This document shows positions 10,530-21,859 of a stretch of 64,000 bases of DNA, in pieces. Made by a program: the position numbers and the translations under genes. Source of the DNA: Lethocerus indicus (taxonomy: Eukaryota > Arthropoda > Insecta > Hemiptera > Belostomatidae); contig JACDQD010000009.1 of assembly GCA_019843655.1 (NCBI GenBank), positions 4,797,204 through 4,861,203 of the forward strand, given 5' to 3'. Positions within the stretch are counted from its first letter, which is position 1. The number at the start of each line of letters is the position of its first letter. Under the pieces are notes generated by a model. That model was not told where the DNA came from, searched no databases, and saw only the letters and a program-made list of their open reading frames with translations.

Positions 10530-13500
10530 ACCCTTATTTATTGCCTCATTGTCGTCGGGGGGCCTTAGATAACTGCCGGGACCGATATAAAATTAAGTTG
10601 CTATTACTTTGGCCGTATAAGGCAGTGGAAGGGAAAGCATAGTTTCCATTCGTAGAATCGACCCTGCCTGGTCTCAACGGCCGAACACGTCCCGGAGACG
10701 TTGCCGAACGTGTTTTGCCCACAAGCGCTCGGCGCAATTACACGTTTATTCCGCCCTGACGTAGATTGGCGTTTGATACTGAATATTTTCCAGATCAAAG
10801 GGAAATCGGCCGCGTGACTTGCGCGTAACGTTTTATCCCTAACGACGTAGCATAAATCGTCCGTTCAGTTAAACTCAACATCCAAAAAGCGTTTCATTGA
10901 TTCCCAAATTTGGATAGTTGAGTCCCATAAACCTTCGATCGATGCAAAATCTGGTGAATGTAACGTGAAATAGTGGGGAACGTACAATATTTTTTCTTCT
11001 TTTTTACCTATTTTGAGGGTTGTAATTAATTGAGTCATTCATTTTGCCGATATCAACACATAAAGTCGAGGGGTCGTTAAAATCTTATTTTCGGCTGATT
11101 GGAACCATTAATAACTAATAAACGCCGGCGGTTAACCCTAATTATATTTGGGTGAATAATACCGTGAGTCGGGTACGCGATAGAAATTAATTACGGTAGA
11201 AAAGTCCCAAGAAGATTGGTCAATTTTTAACCGCTGAGAGCATCGTCTCAACTCAATTACCGGCAACGGAAATTGAACCGATGAATCAAAGTTCATACAC
11301 GGATTGTGTTTATATAGGATCTACCGTTTACGCAATACCAACGCCCGGGGGGTTAAAGTTTTTTCCTCGGAAATTAAGGATAAGCTGGAAATGATGAATC
11401 GTCCGGCTAAGGATCGGTAACGAACTCTCTACGCCTCTACTGGGAGGGTGCAGAAACTATTTTATATCGAAGCCAGAATTTATATTTTGGAAGGGGCTGT
11501 ATAAATAAGGTACTCGGTTAAAAGTGACATTTAACCAATTAAGTTCTATAGGAGGAGAAGGTAAAATTAATGGGCGACGGTTAGGGCGAGGAGGGCTCGT
11601 GGGCGGAGGGGAGTCGGCGCGTGCGCTTGCGGACGTCCTGGGCTCATCCGCGGAGAAAGTGGAACTGGAGGAGTTGGTCCTAATGGACCTACCGCATGAG
11701 GACTGCATTAGCGCAGCCCGCGTCATCCGCAGATAGCGACCACGAACCGGTCCAAAGGTCAGCCCGGCCGAGACCGCGGGCTTCATGTCCCACCTGTATA
11801 TTTCACTCCTCCTGGCATTAAATAGAAACGCCGGAATGAAATTAATCCTTCCCCGAGGTCGAAACGTTGATAAATGTCCCGCGAAGGTTTTCAGAAATAT
11901 ATTTCTACGTATATGGAATTGGATATTTTAAAGGCCTAAGGGGCAATGTTTTATTCGTATTTTCATCGTTCGTAAAAATATAGCCAGGGAGGAAAAAAAA
12001 CGGGAAATAGAGAGAAGGGATGTATTTATTATTGCGATAAGATTGTATAATTAATCGCCCGTATAAGCGTGTCGGTATGTACCGGTTATTTTCATTCAGT
12101 CATAAATGCGGTAATTAATGCGCGATAAATACGCGTGTATAAACATTATAATCGCGAATACCTAGAATGCAGTCGTAATGAGGACAATTGTCCTAGGGGA
12201 ATGTAAAGAGGAATGAAAAATATTCCAGTCCAGATTTCCTGGTGTAAGAAGGTCCTTAGCTGCTATGAAGGAGAGGGCACCTGGACTAACCTCCCTCCCC
12301 ATCCCCCCTCAACTTCTCCGCGCGTTTGATAGATGCCTAATGACTATGTATTGCCGCTCACGTTACAAGAATAATGGTGCGTCTACCGTTTAGAGGTGAC
12401 ACGCGTTTTGAGAGATGCTTATCCGCGCCGGGGATGGTTGGAGGGGTGTCCTGCCCACTGTTTTGAAAGTAAGATGCCGAAATATTGGCCCATTTGCCGA
12501 GAGGGGCATCGGAGGGGCGGGCGGGAGGAGGGTGGAGGACCCCGCTCCTGTTTAACCCGTCTGTCTAGACGAATACAAAATCGGGCCCATCAATCCGATA
12601 TGGCTCCCCTCTTATCTGATGTCGCTACAGCGCTCCCGGTCCCGACCCGCCACCGTACCCGCCCCTCGCTCTAATATTCATTCGACAATTTGTAAAAGCC
12701 GACACTGTTGAAAAACCGAGCGGTAAACATATATAATCGGTGTATCTTAGGGCCTCGGCTTCGTGGGGTTTCGGCGGCCATTGACTCTCGACTGAAAAAG
12801 AAACTAAAAGTTATATCTCATTACTCTTGCTCTCTGTCTCCAGTCTTTGATTTGATCGGGCTTATGTTACTTTGATTATCGAAAAATGCTAACACGACTA
12901 CGATGGTCAATCAATCATCGCGATAGGATATCAACATATTGTTTTGATATCAGGTACGGTAATTTGAATTGTAGACCGGATAAAGCGTTGACGCGTGCTG
13001 TAACTCGAGGGCCACTATCTGTAGTGTCACCGTAAAGTGGTAGAACAAACGCCTCGAGGGGAACGGACCTACGATAACGTCGGTTAGACAAACAGCGCCG
13101 GGCAAACGGCGTCCTCTTCTGTTTGTATTTCTTCTAAATTGCGACGATTACTTCGGGGCCGGCTCGGAGCCGAACCGAAAGTTGAAAAAAAAAATATAAA
13201 TTGTATATAATGGGCCCGGAGGCTTTCATCTGGGTCGGGGCGCGTGCTGGGGACCCAGACGGGACGCTCACGCACAATTTATACCGTCATTAGGCCTCTA
13301 GGACCCCGTGGAAAAAGAGCGGGTAAATGATAGTTAAACGACAATACCGGCCCGACCATTGTTCTAGGGGTGAGGGCCCTGCGCAGACAATGCCCCAGGT
13401 AACGCCCTAATGGCGAGGACCACCCTCTCGTCCACCGATTTAATTTGATCGCCCCGGGGCAGAAAAAAATAAAAGGGGAGAATAATAATAAAAAAACCAA

Positions 13501-13560
13501 AAAAAGAAGAAGACGGTCCCTCGAAGAAAAAAGGTAAGGAAAAGAAACGAGTGGGATCGT
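10530..13560. other. Mixed stretch with two GC-rich islands, no gene
   Basis: GC-rich islands lie at about 11560-11780 and 12400-12680. An AT-rich inverted repeat sits at 12927-12951. A purine-rich tail at about 13460-13560 contains A runs and AAG repeats. Short open frames in the islands are open on both strands over the same bases, which is typical of GC-rich non-coding DNA. Confidence 0.65.
12927..12951. repeat. Inverted repeat, 8-base arms
   Basis: GATATCAA and TTGATATC flank a nine-base spacer. Confidence 0.9.
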
Positions 13561-15045
13561 TCAGTCACACCTTAAAGTGTGTACACGCGCCTTAAACGTA
13601 AATTCGACACGCAACGCCCAGGTCAAACAACGTTATTAAGGGATCGTGATGTTCATTTCCTCTCTAAGAAGGAGAGGGTTCGACATTAGAAAGCTTGTTA
13701 TTTTCTTACCGGCTCACAAATTCCCGTAACCGAAGCTCGCACAAGTCATTGTTTGACTGACGGATTAAACTTAGCGTTTGCAGACTGACAACCAAGTTTC
13801 CCCACCGGAAAACCCGAAACTGATGCCGAATTATTCTATTTCAAAGGGAACGAGATTAGAGTACGGAATTGGGCAAACTTACTTGGAGGTTACGAGCAAT
13901 GATTTAACGCGTGATGAATGGACACTTTCCCATGAATTATAATTGGTAGAGGCGCACAACCGCGGGTAATAAATATCTTCCGTTTTCCATTAACTATATT
14001 CGCGTTTCAATGATAAATGGCGATAGTTTTCCATGTGTAGACCGCAAAAATTAAAAATATTTATTGCGGCCCAGCCAATTCATTGACTCGGAATACTATT
14101 TTCACGACTGTATTTAATACACGAATGCCTGACTTTTGGAAAATTCTCTAGAGGTCGTGTAATATCGGTGATGTCGGTCAAAACTGTTTTAATGGATAAC
14201 AGGTAGGGCGAGACAAAATTATAAATCGCAAAATGGGGCAATTTTATTATAGCTGTTAAATATAACGACACGAGTTGTGTTTAGGATAAATGTAATTTGG
14301 TCGAAAAAGGACGGAGGTGCTTGAATATCGCAAAAAAATTCTGAGGTCATATAACTGAGAGGACGGATATTGTCTCGTGCTCGAGATTCGAGCGTGAGTC
14401 AGGTTACGGGTATAATTTTATTAAAACTTTTGTCAGAAAAACTGTAATTTGATTTCTGCAGAGAGAAACTACGGTCGGGGTTGACAAGGTCCCCGGTATC
14501 ATTATCGGAGACCGCCCCTTCAAATAGGGGTCAAGGGGGCGGGGGTTGGTACCTTTTTGGCTCGGGGAAAAAACGCCAGCCGAATGTCCCTACCTGGCGG
14601 GACGGTCCCAGTCGCGCCTCCATTATATGTCAAGACTTAGTTGTTTTTTTTTGTTTATTTCAGGGCCGAATCGCAACCGGCCATTATGAAAAGCGATGCC
14701 GGCCGTGTAATTTCTGCCAGAGCAGCCAGATGACGCCGGCTCCGAAGAGCCTATTAGTTTAATGCGGCTCCCACCCTCGCGTTTAGGGGGGTCGGTGGCT
14801 TGCCATGTGTGAGGACTGCGCCCTGGAGAGCGGCCCTTTGAAATGGCAGGTAACCACCGACCGAACGTCCTTGTATCATGTACGCTTTTTTTTAACGAAG
14901 AGGGTGCATTGTGAACTGTTTTAAAAAATAATTACCGGAGTGTCGAGCCATTTTCTGACCCTCAATGAGTACCTTTATATAGGTACGATTATAAAGGATT
15001 TATCATTAATATTATCAGTTCCATCATCGATGTCTGAGACGATGT

Positions 15046-15096
15046 TTAGAATACCTGTTTTGTGGTCTGCAAGGGGTTTGAATACCGTAGATTTCG
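15046..15096 (+). mobile_element. Terminal fragment of foldback element family B
   Basis: The segment ends in AATACCGTAGATTT, the terminal word of family B. Upstream it shares the blocks GTTTTGTGG and AAGGGGTTTG with the sequence just outside the copy at 54133. A third relative lies at 44101-44142. Because all three share sequence beyond the TACCGTAG word, the true outer boundary of the element may lie further out than the copy at 54133-54389 alone would suggest. Only one end is present here. Confidence 0.6.
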
Positions 15097-15110
15097 TGCG
15101 ATCCTGTACC

Positions 15111-15232
15111 AGCAAGAGTTCCGAAACGTCGGAAGCAGGCGACATCCGAGAAAACCCAAGGGTAAGAGGGCGCTAATGTGTTTTCCAAACGCAGGAAAAA
15201 TCCAAGACCGGCAGGGGGTCAACCCCTGCTAA
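15111..15232 (+). mobile_element. Dispersed repeat family A, copy 1
   Basis: Shares the exact 18-base core AAGAGTTCCGAAACGTCG (15114-15131) with the copy at 31012-31136. It also shares further blocks in the same order: AAAACCC, ATGTG, TTTTC, GAAAAATCC and finally CAACCCCTGC. Over about 120 bases I judge the two to be roughly 70% identical by eye. Near its end GCAGGGG pairs with CCCCTGC around GTCAA, a seven-pair hairpin at 15211-15229. I see no terminal inverted repeat or target-site duplication and no coding content. It is probably a fragment of a longer element whose class I cannot tell. Confidence 0.65.
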
Positions 15233-16716
15233 ACGAGATCTAATATCTCTATATTGCTAGTGTGGTACCAAAAAAGCCTCAGGAGACAGCTATATCTTAA
15301 TGAGAAACTACTGTAAACAACTTAGTTAATATTGAAGAAGTACACAATATAAAAAAGAAAAACAATTAAACGGTTAATACGTTTTAATTGTGCGATGCGA
15401 AACGAAGGTTATTAACATAAATGGAAAAGCCTGCAATATAACACGGCAGTTTTAACGGAAAATTAACGGGGAATTAAGAAATTATTAAATTACGACGGAC
15501 CGTTGGATTCTTTAATTTCGCCCGATTAAGATGTTCGGCTAATGGTACGACATTTATACGCGTCTATTGCTCGAAACAAAAAAATAGAATAGGAACACTG
15601 CATTCATGAGTTGGTAATGTGAACCGCGGACGATTTACATTATTTATTACGCACGTCCAGCTCGCAATAATTGTACCGTGTATTTTGTCCATTTGTATCT
15701 GGAACTGGGCGGATTCATTTCATAAAATAATTGCGGCGCGACGTCAAAACTCCGTTTGTTACCCTTCCGTGCGTACCTTTGTTTTAATTTTCATTTAAAT
15801 GTCACGACTACAATTTTGTAATTATATTTAGTGACGGGTCCTATTTGATACAGAACGGTACTCTCGCTCCTGGCCCTTACTCGGTAGTGAGGAAATGGCC
15901 ACGCGATTTCCTTTTAAGGCATGAGGAGAGCTGTCGAATCAAAGGATTGGAGTGATGGACTAGTTTGGATTGGAAGGAGCTTTCGGGAAGTTGCTAATTC
16001 ACGAATGAAAGGAACGTAGTTAAAAATTTTACGAAGGATTACAGAGTGCAATGTTTTCATTATGTGGGAGTTAGACTGCTCGGTGTATCTCAACAACTCG
16101 ATTTTGTACGGCCAATTCGGTTTCATAAGACAGTTGTAAATTATTAATTTGTTCAAATGTGATGGTTATTATCTGTTGTCTGCACGTTCGAGGCTTGTAT
16201 GTGGATTCAAAGCCACAAGTTTCGCACTTGATTTTCAATAGGAAGTTGAGGCCTGGAAAACAGGATATTAACTCCATATTCTGCCTATTCGATTTCTTGA
16301 TGTTTTTTTATAATTTAGGCCTAGATTGAAAGTTCCGAAATACTATTTAAACTTGGTATATATATTTGGTCGGTGAAGTGTTAATATTGTGCGGGGATGC
16401 GGCCGGGGCGTAGTCGGTCAGCCGGTGGCGGTTGGGGCTCGGTTTTTCCCGTTTCGAGGAACGGCGTCGTGGGCTGGTTAATTCAACGAGAAACGAGTAA
16501 AACGGCAAATAGAAGATAGAGGCGGTGGCGGCCAGAGGAGGCCGCGTGGTCACAGCGGCGGGCGCATTGTTGGGGATACAGTAGCATTGTATGTGACAAC
16601 AATTGAAGAATATGAACAAAAGACTCACGACGAGCGGTCGTGACCCGGGAGGGCCCGCTCTCAAAGCCCGGCCCGCCACCTCTCCCTCTATCCCTCTTTT
16701 CCCCGAGTCCCTATGG

Positions 16717-16721
<5 letters not shown>

Positions 16722-16762
<41 letters not shown>
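16722..16762. repeat. (CT)n microsatellite
   Basis: About twenty uninterrupted CT units inside a pyrimidine-rich stretch that begins near 16680. A plus-strand open frame running through it encodes alternating S and L and is an artefact of the repeat. Confidence 0.97.
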
Positions 16763-16764
<2 letters not shown>

Positions 16765-16955
16765 TCTCTCTTTCAACAAGAGAAGATTTGTCGTCTCCCC
16801 TTAGGAGAGCATTTGCATAACCGCCCGGGACCCCACGACCGCCTCCCCGGCCGCCTCCGCCATTGTTCCATTATCCGCCCGACTTTCGACATACGGGGGG
16901 CTCCCGATATGTTCCCTCCCCCTGTAGTTTATCGTATTATCCTTTCTCCGACTCA

Positions 16956-16993
16956 CCTCCTCCTCTTCCTCGTCCTCCTCCTCCTCCACCTCC
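16956..16993. repeat. Interrupted (CTC)n repeat
   Basis: CTC units with single-base interruptions. Both strands are open here (poly-E on one strand, P or L-rich on the other), as expected from the repeat and not from a gene. Confidence 0.9.
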
Positions 16994-16999
16994 TACTCG

Positions 17000-19900
17000 T
17001 TCTTCTTCCGATAATTGCTCGTCCTCCGATGTCTCTTGTCCGATCGTTGTCGTTGTCATGTGTCGATAAGGGGAAGATTGCGCGGCCGCTCGGACCCGGG
17101 AGTTATTGTACCACGGACGGGTTCTTTGTTGCCTCTCGTTGAAAATGTCTTCATTGCGACATAGTTGACAATGAATTGCTAGGACTGTAGCCTTTACGGT
17201 TTAAATTCGATTATGAAAATAACTATTCAAAAATTATATATCCGAATATTTCTGAAAGAAAATACATTCGTGTTGAAACATCGGAATTAGAACCATTTCC
17301 AGCCAGCATTAAATATTTAAAAATATATAATTCGTAAGATGTACGATATATGGACATATCCTCCCTTTAGTGCACGTGTACCAAATCTCCACAGTTCTAG
17401 TTGGCGGACGAAATTTGTTTCCGTGTCAATAATTTTCACCTTAAATAAATACTTGTTTAGATGTTGTTCCTCAGTTTTTAATTCCAGAAACAGCCATTGC
17501 TTACAATCTGAATTATTTTCATTTGTGCAAATTGGGTGAACAGATTGTTTGCTTTCGTCTCATGACGAAAAAACAATGCCGTATTTTAACAGGGACTGAA
17601 CTGGACGTGATTTTCAGCCACGAATTACAGTATGCGATGAAAGCGATGACAAACGTTCGGTAGCCGGAGCGTTTTTATTCTTTGCCCGACTCTTTGGGAG
17701 AAGCCGGCTCAATGGGTAAGTCGCGCAGGTTTTCTTCACTGGTCCGACTAGTTTTGCCAGTATGCAATGGGCAAACATAGAATGTGACTCACGCGTTTCC
17801 TGTTCAGTTGTTATCGGCGCCGGCGGCCAGTTTTCCTCCGGGTAAATCCACGATTCTGAAATTTATGTTTTTCCCTCATAATCGTCTGTCAGAGTAATCG
17901 TTCTGTTTACGGCGTTGGGAGAAATTGCTGTTTGCCGCGGCCCTGTGCGGTCCGCGCTCGTGTGCTCCTTACGGCCGGTCGACGGTAATTTCTCCGGCTT
18001 TACGTGATCCTTAATTGCCGGTAATATCGATGAAAATCGGGCTTTTAAATGGTGAAATGGTGACTTCTTCAGTCGCACAAATAGGCATCGGACAATATTT
18101 TTTCCTGAGGGCTGTATTTCCGGTTATTTACGCTTTTATAAATTCTTCTATGCCCCTCTCGCCTGTCCGGCGTCAAGCCGTAAGTCACAGGACAGTATGA
18201 AAGCACAACTTTCACTGATGCCGGCCAGACCGAAAAACGTACCGAACAAAAAAATTATGATAATATAATGGTCACATTTCGGTAGTTGCTATACGTCCCG
18301 TGCATTTATTTTTAAGGGAAAATTCCGATTTCCGCTTCATGTTTCATAGTTAGGAATATTGGCTGAGCTATTACCAATCGATAAATATTTATAACTTCAA
18401 CACCTGGAGCCGTTTCCGGACAGGGTGATTTTTTGCCGTCCGAGAAGTGCAGAAATGACCAGAGGAATATTTAACATCTGTAAATCTTAATTTCTTACAA
18501 GGTCCCATGGAATCGGGCCGGCGGTTGAATACAATTAACTCCGACTTCCATTGAGAAAGTCGAGCCGGCTTTTTGAGTCAATGAATTCCAAATATAATAT
18601 AACAGTGCGGTGGCCGACCGTTCCCCTATAAATCTGGAACTGGTGGAAAACTTATTCGGCCGGCCCCAGAATAATAATGAATTATGCGGCAGTACATCAT
18701 CGCCGGCTGCTGAGGCTGCACAGAGGTCTCCAGAAATTCGATCCGGCTCCGTTTCGCTTCTTGCCAAAAGCCCAGATCTCCGTCTCCCCTGCAATATCTT
18801 AATACTGGAATAAATAGTGATAGATTCAACTGGTACGAAATACAAGCTGCGAAAAAGAAAGTAATATAATTCGATTAACGTGATAAGTTTTCTCTAGAGA
18901 AATAATTTTTTAAAGAAAAAGAATGAACATACGCCCCAAATTGTCCATCTTTACGTTCTATTATAATCGTGAAAATATGAAATTTTAGTGAAGATTATGT
19001 TGTCTAGTATATAATAACTAATTTAAAGTAATATAATAAATAAAAATAAAAATAAAATGTAATGCTTAGTAAAAACCAACGAGAAAAAGGGATGTAATTA
19101 TGTGTAGACAGTAAATGTATTTTATCTTTGTTTTCTTATACACGTCAAAAGTATCATTACTGGGTGGCTTCTTTATCGGGAGAAACAAGCGATATACAAA
19201 ATCTTTCCGCAATTCTACTTAGAAAGGGTGATTGTACTATAAATAAAAAAGGAAATAAACTCATTCAACTCAACTTGTCATTCTCGGGACAAAATATATT
19301 AATCGGGTAAAAACATCGGTGTTATTAATTGCGTGCATGTATGCGACATTCATAATTTTGAAGAGAATCATTTAAAACCTTTTTTGAAACGTTTAATAAA
19401 TTTGAAAAATAAATTTCTTTTACCACTTTAGTAGAGCAGAAATACCTTGTATTGCCTAATATCTTTTGGTAAGGGCGTATATTCGGGATTATAAGGCAGA
19501 ATACGGCGCGGTTCTAATCAGAAAAACAAAATTGATTCGCCTTCAACTTTTGTATTCAGAAGTCAAGAGTTGTCTGAATGGAAGAGTCACGCATAAAGTA
19601 TTCACTTCTGTTTGAATTATATCTGGGTGCCGTTGGTTATTAGCCGGAATTTCTATGAAAATATTATGAAAAGCCGCGTTGCCAGTTTTGCATTATTCAA
19701 CGGACGTGGCCGCGTCGGGCATGAATCATTTCTCGATCGGAGCTATGATGCCTAATGGCTAGATTTTTTCTTTTTTCTTTTCCCCTTTGTGATTTCAGCA
19801 TTTATTTTTTTAATTCGAACCTTGATCTGAGGATCGGAGAGATTGCTGTAACCGCCCCGATTGTAATAGCGCGTGTAATTGGGACCACCTAGAATACAGT

Positions 19901-21435
19901 TCACCTATTACATTCAGTGTAGACTGTAAATACGTTATTGTAAGCTGATTGGTCGTACAGGAATAATTTTCTCTACAAATAGTTCTTGAAGCCATTAAAC
20001 AACAAGTACTAAATTTTCAAATAAAATAAGATACAAATATTCTAATCTTGATATTCGAATTTTTTGCATGTTATCATTATTCCGGATTTCGAAATATATT
20101 ATTTTTTACTCTATGAGATACAATTCGAGAAAGCTCAGAATCTGTTTTGTGCCATTGTTTTCACCAGTGTTATGGAAACAAAGTTATTGCACGCTGTATT
20201 TGAAAATGCTTCGTGCTCTGTGCACTTTTGTTGCCGAAAGTACGCTCGGCCGGTTTTTATATTTTCGAAAGCCCACCCCTCCCTCTCCCAAGAGTAAAAG
20301 TCGCACTTTTATTGTGCACTTAAAATATTATAAGAATAAGTTGTGTGCGCACAATGCCGGAACCGCCGGACCGTTCCTCGACGGCTGTCGGATTTTAATT
20401 GATAGCTGAAACATCGAGCGCAACAAAATATCCGCGGGGACCTTCGCGTGCTTCCCGCTATTACAGCAGAACGTAAAATAACGGTATGATGTCAGTTGGA
20501 GCTCCGTGAAAAGCACACAACACAACCGGAGACGGTTCGAATTTTCGCGACGGCAATATATACGGGTTTTCAAGCCGTCCAGGCGGGGAAACAGCCGAAC
20601 GCGGGAAGGATTATCCGAGTGGAGGAAAACGCGATGGAAGAACTGTCGGAATGTTTCGAACATTCCCGAAGAAAGTTGATGTCGATTCGACATGAAATAG
20701 GAAAGTATTGTTTCCAGCGAAATGTGCCCACGGGAAAGATCCCAGTCTGTTATATAATATTTCACTGATTGAATTCCGTACTACGGAAATTTCAGCTGGT
20801 TGGTGGGGGATAATATCTCGAAAAATAATAATTTAGATATATCACTTTCCGTATTAAAAATTGTCGCAAACATAAATTCCACGATCGTTTGCGAAAAATT
20901 GAAATTTTTGCCGCCAATTAAAGTTGTTTCGTTGTACACACTATAAAGTAAATAACTTGTTCCGCTTATAAAACAGATGTAATATTTCACTGAAAATGGA
21001 TGTGTGTTTCTCTAGAGTCATTTCCCCTCGATCTTGCGTTTCTCGCCTACTATGTTTTACTTTAGTCTAACAAATTATGTTTTACTGCTTCTAATGAAAG
21101 TGTTACGACTCTAGATGTGTTTATGCAGTTTCACTCTGTGCTATACGCAAAAGGTAATGACACGCTTTTGACAATATGAAGTAATATGAACGGTCAAATT
21201 AATTTTTTTTTGATATCGCATTTTATATTATTCAATATTCAAATTGGTATATTATACTAAGTTATTAAATAAAATATGTCCAGACCTCAATACATAACTT
21301 CTGAAATTCTGCACTTCCATGCAGCCTCGTTACACGAGGTCCTTGTCTGAGCTACATTCATATTGTCATAAATTCAGTTTACAAATATGGATTGTGAAAA
21401 GAAGGGTGATAATTTCTGGAGTGAAGTGAATGGGG
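17000..21435. other. AT-rich non-coding stretch
   Basis: No gene is recognised. An A/T-only low-complexity run lies at 19029-19058, and a single GGCCGGCC sits at 18658-18665. Overlapping short open frames on both strands at 18495-18845 and 20328-20768 have no recognisable domains. Confidence 0.65.
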
Positions 21436-21439
21436 CTTG

Positions 21440-21845
21440 TGAGTGCCTTCGGTCAAGTGTGTGGCAACCGCGGACACGTCCAATCGCCGGGGCGCTTCAG
21501 ACGTTTCAGATCCGTTTGAAAGTGGCAGACTGAAGGGCTGACTGCCGCTTCACGAGGCCGTATATCCTGGCGGCGGCCAAGGGAGGCGGCGGCGGTTCGC
21601 GGAAAGGCTGTGTGCGTGGTGGAAACCGTGCAGCGCCAAATAGGGGGCGGCTGGGGGCGGATGCTCTCACGAGGCACGGGGACGCACTCTCACGAGCACG
21701 CGGATGCGTGACCGCCTCTACGCGGAAGAGAGTCCGCACTCCTGTCGTCTGGTTCCCTGAAGCCGTCGCCCCTCCCACCCCCGTGACACGAAACGTCGCC
21801 GCCTCCTGTCGTAACCCCCCCAAGCGGGGCATTACTAAACGTTCG
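21440..21845. other. Compact CpG-rich island
   Basis: About 400 bases are strongly GC-rich and dense in CG dinucleotides, with sharp AT-rich borders on both sides. The word CTCTCACGAG occurs twice, at 21664-21673 and 21690-21699. Open frames exist on both strands, mostly R, P, A and G residues, with no domain. Such an island could be a promoter with a 5' exon. I see no convincing initiator, TATA box or splice structure, so this is only a possibility. Confidence 0.45.
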
Positions 21846-21859
21846 TGTGTTTAGGCCGG

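Larger units (their letters stand above)
13561..16600. other. AT-rich stretch carrying two repeat fragments
   Basis: Apart from the repeat fragments at 15046-15096 and 15111-15232, I see no gene, RNA gene or simple repeat. A GC-richer patch lies at about 14480-14720. Confidence 0.65.

Noticed and set aside
12200..12225. GGAATGTAAAGA, resembling the start of miR-1
   Set aside because: miR-1 is almost invariant across animals. The following bases differ (GGAATG where TATGGAG is expected), and no hairpin was seen.
16603..17142. 179-codon open frame, plus strand
   Set aside because: It is kept open by (CT)n and (CTC)n repeats. The sequence is S/L/P-rich low complexity with no domain.
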